Origin: CAYUVF01 sp964448045
Lineage (GTDB): Bacteria; Bacteroidota; Rhodothermia; Rhodothermales; Salinibacteraceae
Length of the DNA: 42,069 nt
Assembly: GCA_964448045.1 (NCBI GenBank)
Contig: CAYUVF010000039.1
Location: 1-42,069 of the forward strand
Direction of reading: 5' to 3'
The notes below the pieces were generated by a model. That model saw only the letters and a list, made by a program, of their open reading frames with translations, was not told the origin of the DNA and did not search any database. Position numbers and translations under genes: made by a program. Positions 25,612 through 33,764 of this stretch are shown here, piece after piece; position 1 is the stretch's first letter; each line of letters starts with the position of its first letter.

Positions 25612-26468
25612 GACAGCGGCGCCTCGGGGGTCGTCAGAGGCTGCGCGGCGCGGATGGCCCGCTTCAGAAAACACGGGACGACGGCATCGTACGTCGGCAC
25701 CAGGTACTCCGGATCGCGGAGCCGCCGGAGGAGCCGCTCGTACCGATCGGCGCCAAACGTGCCGATGATGGCGTCGCGGCGCTCGGGCTTCTGGAAGTGC
25801 GCCAGCATGCCGTCCGGATCGGCCTCGGGGTGGAACTGCACGCCGATCATTTCGGGCGAGAGGCGGAGGCCCATCACCGCCGGCTCGCGCGGCTCCAGCG
25901 GCACTTGCTCGCGAGCGATGATCGCCGCGCCCAGCTCCGTCAGCCGATCGGGACGCGGCTGGATGACTTGCCATTTCCGGAAGTCGGCCGCGAAAAAGGG
26001 ATCGCTCAACGCGCGCAAGAGCGGATCGCGCCGCCCGGCCTCGGTGCGGTGCACGGGCACGATGCCGAAGGACTCCCGATGCCGCTTCGTGACCGCGCCC
26101 ACCTCGAAGAAGCGGCACATCATCTGAAACGAGTGGCAGATGAACAGCGCGTGCTTCGGCTTTGCATTGGGGCGGATGTTGTGCTGCCAGAGCGCCTCAA
26201 GCCAGTCGAAGTACCGCGCTTCCCATTCGGTCCCTTCACCGTCGAAGGGGCTGCCCGGCCCGCCCGAGGAGATGTACACGTCGTACGACAGATCGGGCAC
26301 AGCGGCGCGCTGGCGCACGTCGAACGTGTCGACGCGTAGGCGGCGGCCGTCGTATCGCCCATCGGCGGCGTCGATCAGCCCCCGAAGGGCGCGCATGCCC
26401 TGATTAGCGATGCCGTCGTAGAGATCCAGCACGGCAATCCGCACCGGACGATCAGTGTCCATTTCCAT
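25608..26468 (-). CDS. Class I glutamine amidotransferase-like protein
   Basis: The 286-residue product has a GATase1 fold: VRIAVLDLYDGIANQG at the start, the oxyanion region YISSGGPGSP (65-73), the nucleophile in LFICHSFQM with Cys111, and the His-Glu pair in GVQFHPEAD (His213, Glu215). Thus the full Cys-His-Glu triad is present. Around the Cys the usual G-C-G is replaced by I-C-H, so it is a divergent member. Such proteins either hydrolyse glutamine to supply ammonia or act as gamma-glutamyl-type peptidases. It overlaps the permuted ATP-grasp gene by 17 bases and the esterase gene by 4, so the three are co-translated. It is a cytoplasmic enzyme with no other domain fused. Confidence 0.88.
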   Translation of the reverse strand: MEMDTDRPVRIAVLDLYDGIANQGMRALRGLIDAADGRYDGRRLRVDTFDVRQRAAVPDLSYDVYISSGGPGSPFDGEGTEWEARYFDWLEALWQHNIRPNAKPKHALFICHSFQMMCRFFEVGAVTKRHRESFGIVPVHRTEAGRRDPLLRALSDPFFAADFRKWQVIQPRPDRLTELGAAIIAREQVPLEPREPAVMGLRLSPEMIGVQFHPEADPDGMLAHFQKPERRDAIIGTFGADRYERLLRRLRDPEYLVPTYDAVVPCFLKRAIRAAQPLTTPEAPLS

Positions 26469-27825
26469 AGGTGTTGCGAAGAATAAACATCGGGAGCGTG
26501 CCGCCGCCGGCCGTCACATTGGCGAGGTTGGTGGCCGAGGTGCGCGTCAGGCAGCCGCCCATGAGCGGCCCGTTAATATACGGATCGAGGTCGATGATGG
26601 TCGGCACGCGCTCCCATCCGTGGTCCGTCTGGACCAAAAAGGGCTCGCGGTGGATGTCGACCGTTTCCTGCACGACGTGCCCGTGCGCCAATCCCTGCTC
26701 GATGGCGTCGTCCCACTCGGATTGGTCGGCGGCGAAGCCGAGTGTGACGCCCGCGCCGCCGTATGCGTCGTTCGGCTTGATGACGAAGTAGCGCCGGTTC
26801 GCGCGGACGAACTCGACGAGGTCGATCGTCAAGCCGCGGAACGAGGTGGTCTGCTCACGCAGGCGGCGCGTCCATGGGATGTGGGCGCGCACGGCCTCGC
26901 GCTGCGGCACGTCGAGCACGTGGGTGTACTGCTCATCGGTGAGCAGGGCCAGTATCGCTTTCTTGTGGACGAGCTTGGCGCGGAAGCTGTTCAGGTAGCA
27001 CGTCTTCTGCGCGCGGTAGCCCTCCAGATAGGCGGCGCACTCGTCCTTGATCGCGTAAAACTCATTCATCAGCAGGCGCCGGTAGAGGATATCGATCTTC
27101 CGGCCGTTGGCGTAAATCCACCCATCGCGGCAGTCGAGCGCCTGCGGCTCCACGATCTCGCACGGATAACCGAGCCGCTCCATGTATTGCTTGATGAGCT
27201 GAAACTCGTGGATCGTCGGCCCATCGAGGTGATCGACGATGGCGAATGACGGCTGGAGCTCCTCGCCCTCGAACTGCTCGTGGTAGATCAGCAGAAAGGC
27301 GAACAGCGTGTGCTCCAGTGGAGACACAAATCGTACCGGAAACTGCTCCTCGAACCGCTGAAAGAGCGGCAGCTCGCGATACATCTTCGCAAGTTCATGA
27401 ATGTAGGCGATGCCCGCCGGGCTCTCGCCGTTGAACTCGACGAACTTGAACGAGCCCTCCGTCATGAACGCATCCATCCGCGCATTCGCCGAGAGGCGGA
27501 TCACGTTCGTCGGAATCGAGGCCAGCTCGATCTCCCACGCCTCCATGCCCAGCTCTTCGCGCAGCACGCGCTCGTCGTTGAAGAACGCGGAGGCGATGTT
27601 GAGCACGGCCTCCCGGATGAGATAGACCGTCTCCTGCACCTCGGCGTACTGCGCCTCGGTGAGGAAGGTCGGACGCAGGCTGTGCGCCATCGGCCGGTCG
27701 CCGAAGAGCACGTGGCGGTCGTGCTGCATCTGGCGGAGCTGGGCGAGCTGCTCCTCGGCCGCATCGAGATCCTGCTCGATCAGGCCGTGGTAGTGCTCGA
27801 TGGCGGGTCGGGTGGACGGGCGCAT
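26452..27825 (-). CDS. Circularly permuted ATP-grasp ligase
   Basis: The 457-residue protein has the motif order of the permuted ATP-grasp group. The Mg2+-binding acid/Asn motif comes first (FKFVEFNGESPAG, residues 127-138, with Glu130 and Asn132), and the ATP-binding Lys and glycine-rich loop come last (RYFVIKPNDAYGGAGVTLGF, 345-364, with Lys350). HVVQETVDIHREPF (383-396) would hold the adenine, and GPLMGGCLTRTSATNLANVTAGGG closes the domain. Related enzymes make amide or peptide bonds through acyl-phosphates. It is preceded by a conventional ATP-grasp gene and overlaps the amidotransferase gene. Permutation is inferred from motif order; the product ligated is not known. Confidence 0.82.
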   Translation of the reverse strand: MRPSTRPAIEHYHGLIEQDLDAAEEQLAQLRQMQHDRHVLFGDRPMAHSLRPTFLTEAQYAEVQETVYLIREAVLNIASAFFNDERVLREELGMEAWEIELASIPTNVIRLSANARMDAFMTEGSFKFVEFNGESPAGIAYIHELAKMYRELPLFQRFEEQFPVRFVSPLEHTLFAFLLIYHEQFEGEELQPSFAIVDHLDGPTIHEFQLIKQYMERLGYPCEIVEPQALDCRDGWIYANGRKIDILYRRLLMNEFYAIKDECAAYLEGYRAQKTCYLNSFRAKLVHKKAILALLTDEQYTHVLDVPQREAVRAHIPWTRRLREQTTSFRGLTIDLVEFVRANRRYFVIKPNDAYGGAGVTLGFAADQSEWDDAIEQGLAHGHVVQETVDIHREPFLVQTDHGWERVPTIIDLDPYINGPLMGGCLTRTSATNLANVTAGGGTLPMFILRNTYGNGH

Positions 27826-27915
27826 GGTTCAGAAATGGGGAATCGGTGAGTTGGGGAAACGGGAGACGGGAGCAAGGGAGAGACAGATACAGACGCCCTA
27901 ATCCCCCATTTTCTC
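27826..27915. repeat. Low-complexity GGGGAA-type intergenic sequence
   Basis: The 90-base gap between the two ATP-grasp genes contains near-repeated units such as GAAATGGGGAATCGG, GAGTTGGGGAAACGG and a partly complementary CCCCCATTTTCTCTCACCCC end. It is not coding. It resembles the sequences at 32930-32994 and 40460-40500. Confidence 0.5.
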
Positions 27916-28863
27916 TCACCCCCGTCCGGGCTCCAGCATGCCGTTGGCGCTGAACTGGGGCGGGGTGCGCTCCTCCAGCGCCTTTTCGACGGCGAACTCG
28001 GCCATGGCGCGGATGACCCAGTCGAAGTTGTCACGGCCTACGGAGTGATAGTCGGCATCCGGGGCGGGATTCATGAAGTCGATGGCGTAGGGTACGCCAT
28101 CGCGCACGGCAAACTCGACGGTGTTCATGTCGTAGCCGAGCGCTCGGCAGATCGCCAGCACGTCGCGTTCCAGCTTTTGGAGGCGCTCTTCCGAAATCGG
28201 CGCTTCCGGCACGGCCTTGTAGCGCTCGTGCATCGGCACCGACGGATTGTACTTCATCACCCGCGCCTTCGTCTGCCCGATGCCGTAGCAACGGTAGTAT
28301 TCCTCAAACTCGATAGCCTCCTGCAGCATCATGCAGTCGATGCCCGACTGGTCGTAGGCGGCAAAGAGCTCGCCCTCGTCGTCCACTTTCGTGACGCCGC
28401 GCCATCCGCCGCCGTCGTACGGCTTCAGAAACGCCGGAAAGCCGATGTAGTCGAAAATGTTCTCCCAATCGACCGGATAGTTCAGATTGCGGAACGTCTC
28501 ATCCGAGGTGTTGGGCGGATGCACTTTGTGCGGCAGAATCACGCTCTTGGGCACCGCCACACCCACTTCTTCGGCGATGGTGTTGTCGATGAACTTGTCG
28601 TCGGCGCTCCACCAGAAGGGGTTGTTGATGACGTACGTCCCGTGAAGCGCGGTCCACTTCAGGTACGAGCGGTAGAACGGGACCTCGTGCGAGATGCGGT
28701 CGATGATGACGTCGAAGTCAGGCGTGGCGTGGGTGCGCACGTGGTCGAGCTCGACGAAGGCCGCCTCGACCTGATCGCCGTAATCGCCGTTGATGTGGGC
28801 GATGAGCGCGTCGGGGAAGGTCGTTTCGACGCCGCGCAAAATACCGATTCGTTTTGGACTCAT
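27916..28863 (-). CDS. ATP-grasp ligase
   Basis: The 315-residue product has normal ATP-grasp order: an N-terminal alpha/beta lobe (KRIGILRGVETTFPDALIAHI), ATP-binding FPAFLKPYDGGGWRGVTKV (142-160, Lys147 and Gly151-153), a MMLQEAIEFEEYYRCYG segment, and metal ligands in TVEFAVRDGVPYAIDFMNPAPD (Glu250, Asp262, Asn265). It looks closest to RimK/D-Ala ligase type enzymes, which join an amine to a carboxylate through an acyl-phosphate. The length and domain are complete. It lies 90 bases before the permuted ATP-grasp gene and is the first ligase of the cluster. Substrates are unknown. Confidence 0.88.
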   Translation of the reverse strand: MSPKRIGILRGVETTFPDALIAHINGDYGDQVEAAFVELDHVRTHATPDFDVIIDRISHEVPFYRSYLKWTALHGTYVINNPFWWSADDKFIDNTIAEEVGVAVPKSVILPHKVHPPNTSDETFRNLNYPVDWENIFDYIGFPAFLKPYDGGGWRGVTKVDDEGELFAAYDQSGIDCMMLQEAIEFEEYYRCYGIGQTKARVMKYNPSVPMHERYKAVPEAPISEERLQKLERDVLAICRALGYDMNTVEFAVRDGVPYAIDFMNPAPDADYHSVGRDNFDWVIRAMAEFAVEKALEERTPPQFSANGMLEPGRG

Positions 28864-28904
28864 AGGATGGATTCACTCGATGAATAATGCAGGTCAGCGA
28901 TCAT

Positions 28905-29062
28905 GGGGCACTGATCATTGGTCAGGCCCGCCGCAGAGATTCGTCGCTCCTTCGGAGCTTCTAAACGCCACCGGTGCGACGAAGCCTCGTAGCCGAGGGT
29001 GCAGCGCAGCGCAACCCTCGGCGCGATTGGAGGTGATTCATCACGGGCCGACGGCCATTCGT
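28905..29062. repeat. Structured intergenic repeat-like element
   Basis: The core is GCCGAGGGT (28992-29000) and ACCCTCGGC (29014-29022), a perfect 9-bp inverted repeat with a GC-only loop (gcagcgcagcgca). It is flanked by ATTCGTCGCTCCTTCGGAGC on the left and by GTGCGACGAAGCCTCGTAGCC before the hairpin. The composition and layout differ from the GTCAT-ended repeats. I infer a dispersed repeat because sequences of this kind occur between genes in many Rhodothermota and Planctomycetota genomes, but only one copy is in this window. Confidence 0.5.
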
Positions 29063-29141
29063 TGTTCCAATAACCACTGCTCATTCTGATTCACTGAACC
29101 GTTCAGGCGTTGACGCCTCGCGCCGGCCAACCGCCGCCTCT

Positions 29142-29852
29142 CTATCCCACATGCCGCCGGATCTGGTCTTGCCACCAGGGCCAGTCGTGTCCGAAACCGT
29201 GGGCCCGCTCATAATACGGCCCGACGCCCTTCTCGTGCAGGATGTGATTCAGGTACTCGGTGCCTTCGCGGCAGGGATCGTGCTCGCCGGCGGTGAGGAT
29301 TATGTGGGTGTCGCGCAGCGCATTGAGCGTGCCCGCATCCGAGAGATTCGGCAGGTAATCGACCGGGTTGCTAAAGTACACGTTGTCATCATAAAATCCG
29401 CCCATAAACGAGCGAATGTCAAACGATCCGCTCATCGCGATCAGCTTGCCGAACTGCCACGGCTGCTTGAAGACGAAGTTGGCCGCATGGTACGCCCCGA
29501 AGCTCGCCCCCGCCGAAATGATGAAATCATGCTGCGCGCGATCGCGCACGAACGGCATCACCTCCTCCAGCACGTAGCCCTCGTACTGCTGCTGCCGCAC
29601 GATGCGCGTGTACGGATCGGCCCAGCCGTTATAGAAACTCTCGCCATCGACCGAGTCGAGGCAGAACAGCTGGTTGTGCCCGTGCTCCAACTGATGCGCG
29701 AGCGCGCCCACCATGCCGAAATCCTCCCACTCGTGGAAGCGCCCCATACTCGACGGGAACGCGACAATCGGCGCCCCGGCATGGCCGTACAGCAAAATGT
29801 CCATGGGACGATCGAGGCGGGGGCTCCACCATTGCACGTGTTCGCGATGCAT
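29142..29852 (-). CDS. Small esterase-family hydrolase
   Basis: The 236-residue product resembles the compact esterase family (PF00756-like): MDILLYGHAGAPIVAFPSSMGRFHEWEDFGMV near 17-48, YVLEEVMPFVRD, the nucleophile IISAGASFGAYHAANF with Ser117, an Asp candidate in LTAGEHDPCREGT, and the terminal ERAHGFGHDWPWW with the probable catalytic His. There is no signal peptide. It lies 278 bases before the ATP-grasp gene on the same strand and 102 bases after the lipoprotein gene. Its family relation to the second esterase at 24601-25611 suggests the two bracket the ligase pathway. Confidence 0.85.
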   Translation of the reverse strand: MHREHVQWWSPRLDRPMDILLYGHAGAPIVAFPSSMGRFHEWEDFGMVGALAHQLEHGHNQLFCLDSVDGESFYNGWADPYTRIVRQQQYEGYVLEEVMPFVRDRAQHDFIISAGASFGAYHAANFVFKQPWQFGKLIAMSGSFDIRSFMGGFYDDNVYFSNPVDYLPNLSDAGTLNALRDTHIILTAGEHDPCREGTEYLNHILHEKGVGPYYERAHGFGHDWPWWQDQIRRHVG

Positions 29853-29954
29853 ACGGATGAGGGGGCGTAAACCAGTACTGTTCGTTGTTGAGGGGCGGCC
29901 TTCTTCGCCCGCCGGCCCGATCCGTTCCTCCCGATGCGATAGCGTGCTAAAAAT

Positions 29955-30869
29955 TCACGACTCGGGCGGGGACTCCGCCGCCACCAGCGCCAGATGCGTC
30001 CCCTCCGGATGAACGGCGAGGCGGGTGACGTCCGTCAGCGGCGCGAGATCGGCGACGGGCTGCCATCCGGTGGCTGCCGTCCAGCGGTGCAGCGTCGATC
30101 CGCGCGCCATCAACAGCGCGCCGTTGGGCAGCCAGGCGTGATCGTCGCCGCCGTCGGGCGCGTCGGTGAGTGGACGCGTGGCATGCGCGTTCACGTCGAG
30201 CTCGTGGATGGCCGTCGTCGTGTCGGAGGTCTGCTGCACAAAGCTGATGGCCGCACGTCCCGGAATTGTCTGCAGCGATCGGCCGATGCGCCGCGCCAGC
30301 GTGTCGGGCGAGGGGACGCGCGTGTCGGCCAGCTGCAGCGTTGGCGGCTCGCCCAGCACAAACAGCGCCACCTGATGCCGATTCGCCCACGCGTGGTAGC
30401 CCACAGGCGCCACATCGGGCAACACCATCTCCGGATTCGTGCCGTCCGCCGCGACCTGCCAGAGACGCTGCGTGCCATCGGCTTCGACGCGGACTACGGT
30501 GATTCCACCGCCGGGCCGCGGCGTCGGCGAGTATTCGCTTTCCGGCGTATCCGTCACTTGCTGATGGGTGGTGTCCGCCAGCGCAACGCGATAAATATCG
30601 GCTTGGTCGTCGCGGATCGACGTGTAGAGGAGCGCCTGCCCATCCGGCGTGAACGCAGGCTGATTGTCGTAGCCCGGCCGCCGGGTGATGTTGCGCGGGG
30701 GGCCGATCTGCAGGCCGTCGTCCGCGGTGGTGAGTTCGGCCAGATAGACATCGGTCGACGGCGCCTGCGCGGTCGTCGTATCGGCGGGAGTGGACTCACC
30801 CAAGTCCGAGGGCTCGGCGCATCCGACGAGCAGGGCGGCGATCAGTAAAATGGAGGCGATCCGGAGCAT
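29955..30869 (-). CDS. Beta-propeller (PD40/TolB-like) lipoprotein
   Basis: The 304-residue product has a clear lipobox (IASILLIAALLVGC, Cys17) and then repeated propeller blades: PGYDNQPAFTPDGQALLYTS near 65-84, ADGTNPEMVLPDVA, HAWLPNGALLMARGST and VTRLAVHPEGTHLALV. These match the WD40-like PD40 repeats of TolB-type proteins, which make protein-protein contacts at the outer or inner membrane from the periplasmic side. It has no catalytic motif. It follows the M48 protease gene by 59 bases and may be part of the same transcript. Confidence 0.85.
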   Translation of the reverse strand: MLRIASILLIAALLVGCAEPSDLGESTPADTTTAQAPSTDVYLAELTTADDGLQIGPPRNITRRPGYDNQPAFTPDGQALLYTSIRDDQADIYRVALADTTHQQVTDTPESEYSPTPRPGGGITVVRVEADGTQRLWQVAADGTNPEMVLPDVAPVGYHAWANRHQVALFVLGEPPTLQLADTRVPSPDTLARRIGRSLQTIPGRAAISFVQQTSDTTTAIHELDVNAHATRPLTDAPDGGDDHAWLPNGALLMARGSTLHRWTAATGWQPVADLAPLTDVTRLAVHPEGTHLALVAAESPPES

Positions 30870-30928
30870 GGCTTCGCGGGCAGGTGGTGGGGGCGATACT
30901 CCGAAGATAGGGCCTGGCCCGCGGATTG

Positions 30929-32929
30929 TCAGCCCCGCGGATCGACGGAGGCATCGGCGGGGGCGTCGACGGTCGTCAGAAACGGCGGCACGGGCACGTC
31001 CAGCGCGATGGCGACGGCGCGCAGCAGCTCGGCTTCCTGCACCGCCACCTCGTCGTCCGTCAGCACACAGTGGGCGCAGGCGTCGATGACCTGCCGCTTG
31101 AGCTCATTCGAGGTCGCCGCCAGTCGGTCGAGCGCCCCGTCGATGGCCGATGGCGTGACGCGGTCGATGGGGTTGCGGAAGCCGATGTCGCCCTTCTTGA
31201 TCGCGGAAAAGCGGCTCAGCCCAGATCGGAAGGCCAACCGGATGGTTTCAGCATCGCGGTGTCCGACGTGCGCCAGCGCGGAGAGCAAGATGGTGGCGTC
31301 TTCTTCGATAGCGCCGAACCGCTTGAAGCGCACGCGCCCGTCCGTCGGCTCGCCCAGTACGTGCGCCAAGCGCCGTTGCACGATCTTTTGGAGCGCGTAC
31401 TCGAAAATCGTTAGTTGATCGTCGGCTGCGACGAGGGCGTGCACCGTGTCGCGAAAGTGCTGAATCTGATCGGACGAGAGCTCGCGCAGCGACGGCGCGG
31501 CGATCTCCAGCAGCGGAAGGCGCAGGCGCCGGTCCAGTTGCGCTACCGTGGGATACAACCGCTCGGTTTCGTCGACGACCTCGGGACGGGCGGATATGCG
31601 CAGCGCTTCAAACTGCTTCTCGCGCATCCCGTCGTCGGGATCGAGCAGCAATCCGTATGCGAGGGCGACGGCGCCGATCGGCTCGTGCGCGGCTGTGCGG
31701 AGCGCCTCGGGGATCGACGCGCGTGCCTCGGCGCCGTAGGCCATGTGCGCCGCCGTTAGCGTGCCCGTCTGCTCCACCACGTCCTCCGCAGCGGATTGGC
31801 CGGTTGGCTCGGCCCTTCCGTCGGCCCTTCCGTCGGCCCTTCCGTCGGCCCTTCCGTCGGCCCTTCCGCCGTGCAGCCCCATCACAGCCTCGGATGCCCT
31901 GTCCTCCGCTTCGCCCACCGGCTCCACGGCCGGGAACGTGCCCTCGAACGCCGGGTCGATCCGCTCGATGCGCTCCTCCAGCGGCGGATGCGTCGAAAAC
32001 ATCCCGCGGCCCAGCCAGCCCGTATCGAGCGCGTAACCGAAGAACATGTGGCTCGCCTCCTCCGCCTTCGAGCTGCTCACGAACGAGCCCGTCGCGTGCC
32101 CGCCGATCTTCTTCAGCGCCCCCGCGATGCCATCCGGATTGCGGGTGAACTGGACCGCCGAGGCATCCGCCAGAAACTCGCGCTGGCGCGAGATGGCGCT
32201 TTTGATGAGCCGTCCGCAGAGCACACCCGCCCCGCCGATGACGAACAGCGCGAGGCCGCCGAGCAGAAAGGCAATCTGCCCCTTCGAGTCGCGGTCGCGC
32301 CGCCGCCCGCCGCCGTACGCCGCAAAGCGCATGATGCCTCGCCCGATGATGCTGATCAGCAAAATGCCGTGCAGGATGCCGACGAGGCGGAGGTTGGTGC
32401 GCATGTCGCCATTCAGGATGTGGCTGAACTCGTGCGCGATGACGCCCTGCAGCTCCTCGCGCGTGAGCAGCTCCATGCATCCGCGCGTGACGCCGATGAC
32501 TGCGTCGTCGGGCGAGTTGCCCGCGGCGAAGGCGTTGATGCCGGGCTCATCGAGCACGTACACGGCCGGAACCGGCGTGCCCGAGGCGATGGCCATCTCT
32601 TCGACGACGTTGAGCAGCCGCCGCTCCTCGAAGCCCTCGGCCTCGCGGTCGAGCGGCTGCCCGCCCAAGTCTTCGGCAACGACGTGGCCGCCGCTGCGCA
32701 GCGCCATCACCTTTGTGAGGCTGCCCGTCCCAATCGTCATTAGGCCGCCGCCCGCGACGGCCAGCAGCAAGCCCGGCTGCCAGAGCGCCCATCGGCCCGT
32801 CGTCCAGCCCATCAGCCCAACGAAGACGACGTACAGCGCGCCGATGATCAGCCCCACGGCCAGCGCGAACAGCACCACCAGCCGCGTCGTGTTCTGCCGC
32901 GCCCGATCCTGATGTTCGAAGAAATCCAT
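30929..32929 (-). CDS. M48 family membrane metalloprotease with C-terminal extension
   Basis: The 666-residue protein starts with two membrane segments (16-40, 50-75), then an HtpX-like M48 domain with zinc ligands HEFSH (166-170) and Glu251 in RQREFLADASAVQF, plus STHPPLEERIERI (312-324). HtpX-type enzymes degrade misfolded membrane proteins. After residue 340 comes a linker with GRAD repeats (355-374) and then an all-helical extension of about 270 residues, ending DDEVAVQEAELLRAVAIALDVP, which resembles the TerB-like end seen on some large M48 proteins. lemA lies 65 bases upstream on the same strand, a common pairing. The length is about twice that of ordinary HtpX. Confidence 0.92.
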   Translation of the reverse strand: MDFFEHQDRARQNTTRLVVLFALAVGLIIGALYVVFVGLMGWTTGRWALWQPGLLLAVAGGGLMTIGTGSLTKVMALRSGGHVVAEDLGGQPLDREAEGFEERRLLNVVEEMAIASGTPVPAVYVLDEPGINAFAAGNSPDDAVIGVTRGCMELLTREELQGVIAHEFSHILNGDMRTNLRLVGILHGILLISIIGRGIMRFAAYGGGRRRDRDSKGQIAFLLGGLALFVIGGAGVLCGRLIKSAISRQREFLADASAVQFTRNPDGIAGALKKIGGHATGSFVSSSKAEEASHMFFGYALDTGWLGRGMFSTHPPLEERIERIDPAFEGTFPAVEPVGEAEDRASEAVMGLHGGRADGRADGRADGRADGRAEPTGQSAAEDVVEQTGTLTAAHMAYGAEARASIPEALRTAAHEPIGAVALAYGLLLDPDDGMREKQFEALRISARPEVVDETERLYPTVAQLDRRLRLPLLEIAAPSLRELSSDQIQHFRDTVHALVAADDQLTIFEYALQKIVQRRLAHVLGEPTDGRVRFKRFGAIEEDATILLSALAHVGHRDAETIRLAFRSGLSRFSAIKKGDIGFRNPIDRVTPSAIDGALDRLAATSNELKRQVIDACAHCVLTDDEVAVQEAELLRAVAIALDVPVPPFLTTVDAPADASVDPRG
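31809..31868. repeat. Five tandem copies of a 12-bp unit inside the M48 gene
   Basis: TCGGCCCTTCCG is repeated five times without change (31809-31868). On the minus strand it encodes Gly-Arg-Ala-Asp repeats in the linker between protease domain and C-terminal extension. The unit is a multiple of three, so gain or loss of copies would change linker length without a frameshift. Confidence 0.95.
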
Positions 32930-32994
32930 ACCTTTAGGAAATGGCTATGGGGAAATGGGGAAGCGGCTCTTACCCCTTACCTCTTCCCCCTTCC
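32930..32994. repeat. Low-complexity intergenic sequence between lemA and M48 gene
   Basis: The 65-base gap contains GGGGAAATGGGGAAG and a nearly complementary CTCTTCCCCCTTCCC, so it can fold into an imperfect hairpin in the message. No T-run follows on the minus strand. It is similar to 27826-27915. Confidence 0.5.
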
Positions 32995-33582
32995 CTAAAA
33001 CGACACTTCCGGGGCTTCGCGTTCTTCGGCGATGCGGATTTCGAAAAGCTCGGCCGGGTTGTAGCTGAACATATTGGCGACGAGGTTCGTGGGGAACGAC
33101 TCGCAGGCCGTGTTATATTTGGTGACGGCGTCGTTGTAGGCCTGCCGCGCGAAGGCGACCTTGTTTTCGGTCGAGCGCAGCTCTTCCATGAGCTGGTTCA
33201 TCGTCTCGTTTGCCTTCAGCTCGGGATAATCCTCGGCGACGACCATGAGGCGGCCGAGCGAGCTCGTGAGCATCTCCTCGGCCTTGTTGAGCGCGTTCAT
33301 CACATTGGGCTCGCCCGGATTCTGGGCGGCCTTCGAGTTGGCCTGCATGGCCTGGTTGCGCGCCTGCGTCACGGCTTCGAGCGTTTCGCGCTCGTGCTCC
33401 AGATAACCCTTGGCCGTCTCGACGAGGTTGGGGATGAGGTCGTAGCGGCGCTTGAGCTGCACGTCGATCTGCGCATATGCGTTCTCGTAGCGGTTCTCCA
33501 GCGTCACCAGCTTGTTGTACTGGCTAACGGCATAGACGCCGATCAGCGCGACGAGGGTGAGGAGGACGATCAAAGCAATCAT
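32995..33582 (-). CDS. lemA: LemA family protein
   Basis: The 195-residue protein has one N-terminal membrane segment (IALIVLLTLVALIGVYAV) with a very short cytoplasmic end and a long helical body with the family signature NRYENAYAQIDVQLKRRYDLIPNLVETAKGYLEHE, then YPELKAN and ENKVAFARQAYNDAVTKYNTACESFPTNLVA. LemA proteins are common partners of M48 or TPM-domain proteins; their biochemical role is not settled. It heads a minus-strand run, with the protease gene 65 bases downstream, and is divergent from the CPBP gene. Confidence 0.95.
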   Translation of the reverse strand: MIALIVLLTLVALIGVYAVSQYNKLVTLENRYENAYAQIDVQLKRRYDLIPNLVETAKGYLEHERETLEAVTQARNQAMQANSKAAQNPGEPNVMNALNKAEEMLTSSLGRLMVVAEDYPELKANETMNQLMEELRSTENKVAFARQAYNDAVTKYNTACESFPTNLVANMFSYNPAELFEIRIAEEREAPEVSF

Positions 33583-33764
33583 AAACTCACGGGCATCAGT
33601 TAGAAGAACACCAACGGGGCCTGTATACTAAAAAGCGCAAATGCACAGGCACTCCGGACTGAGGTGCGACAACGTCCATGCCGCACGTGCAGAATCTATG
33701 AAACCCGAATGGCCGCGCAAGATCCCATCGGCCCTACTCTGCTCACTATCCGCTGCCCCTACCC

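Noticed and set aside
31809..31868. Short regular repeats as a CRISPR array
   Set aside because: The units are 12 bp, have no spacers and lie in frame inside a protease gene.
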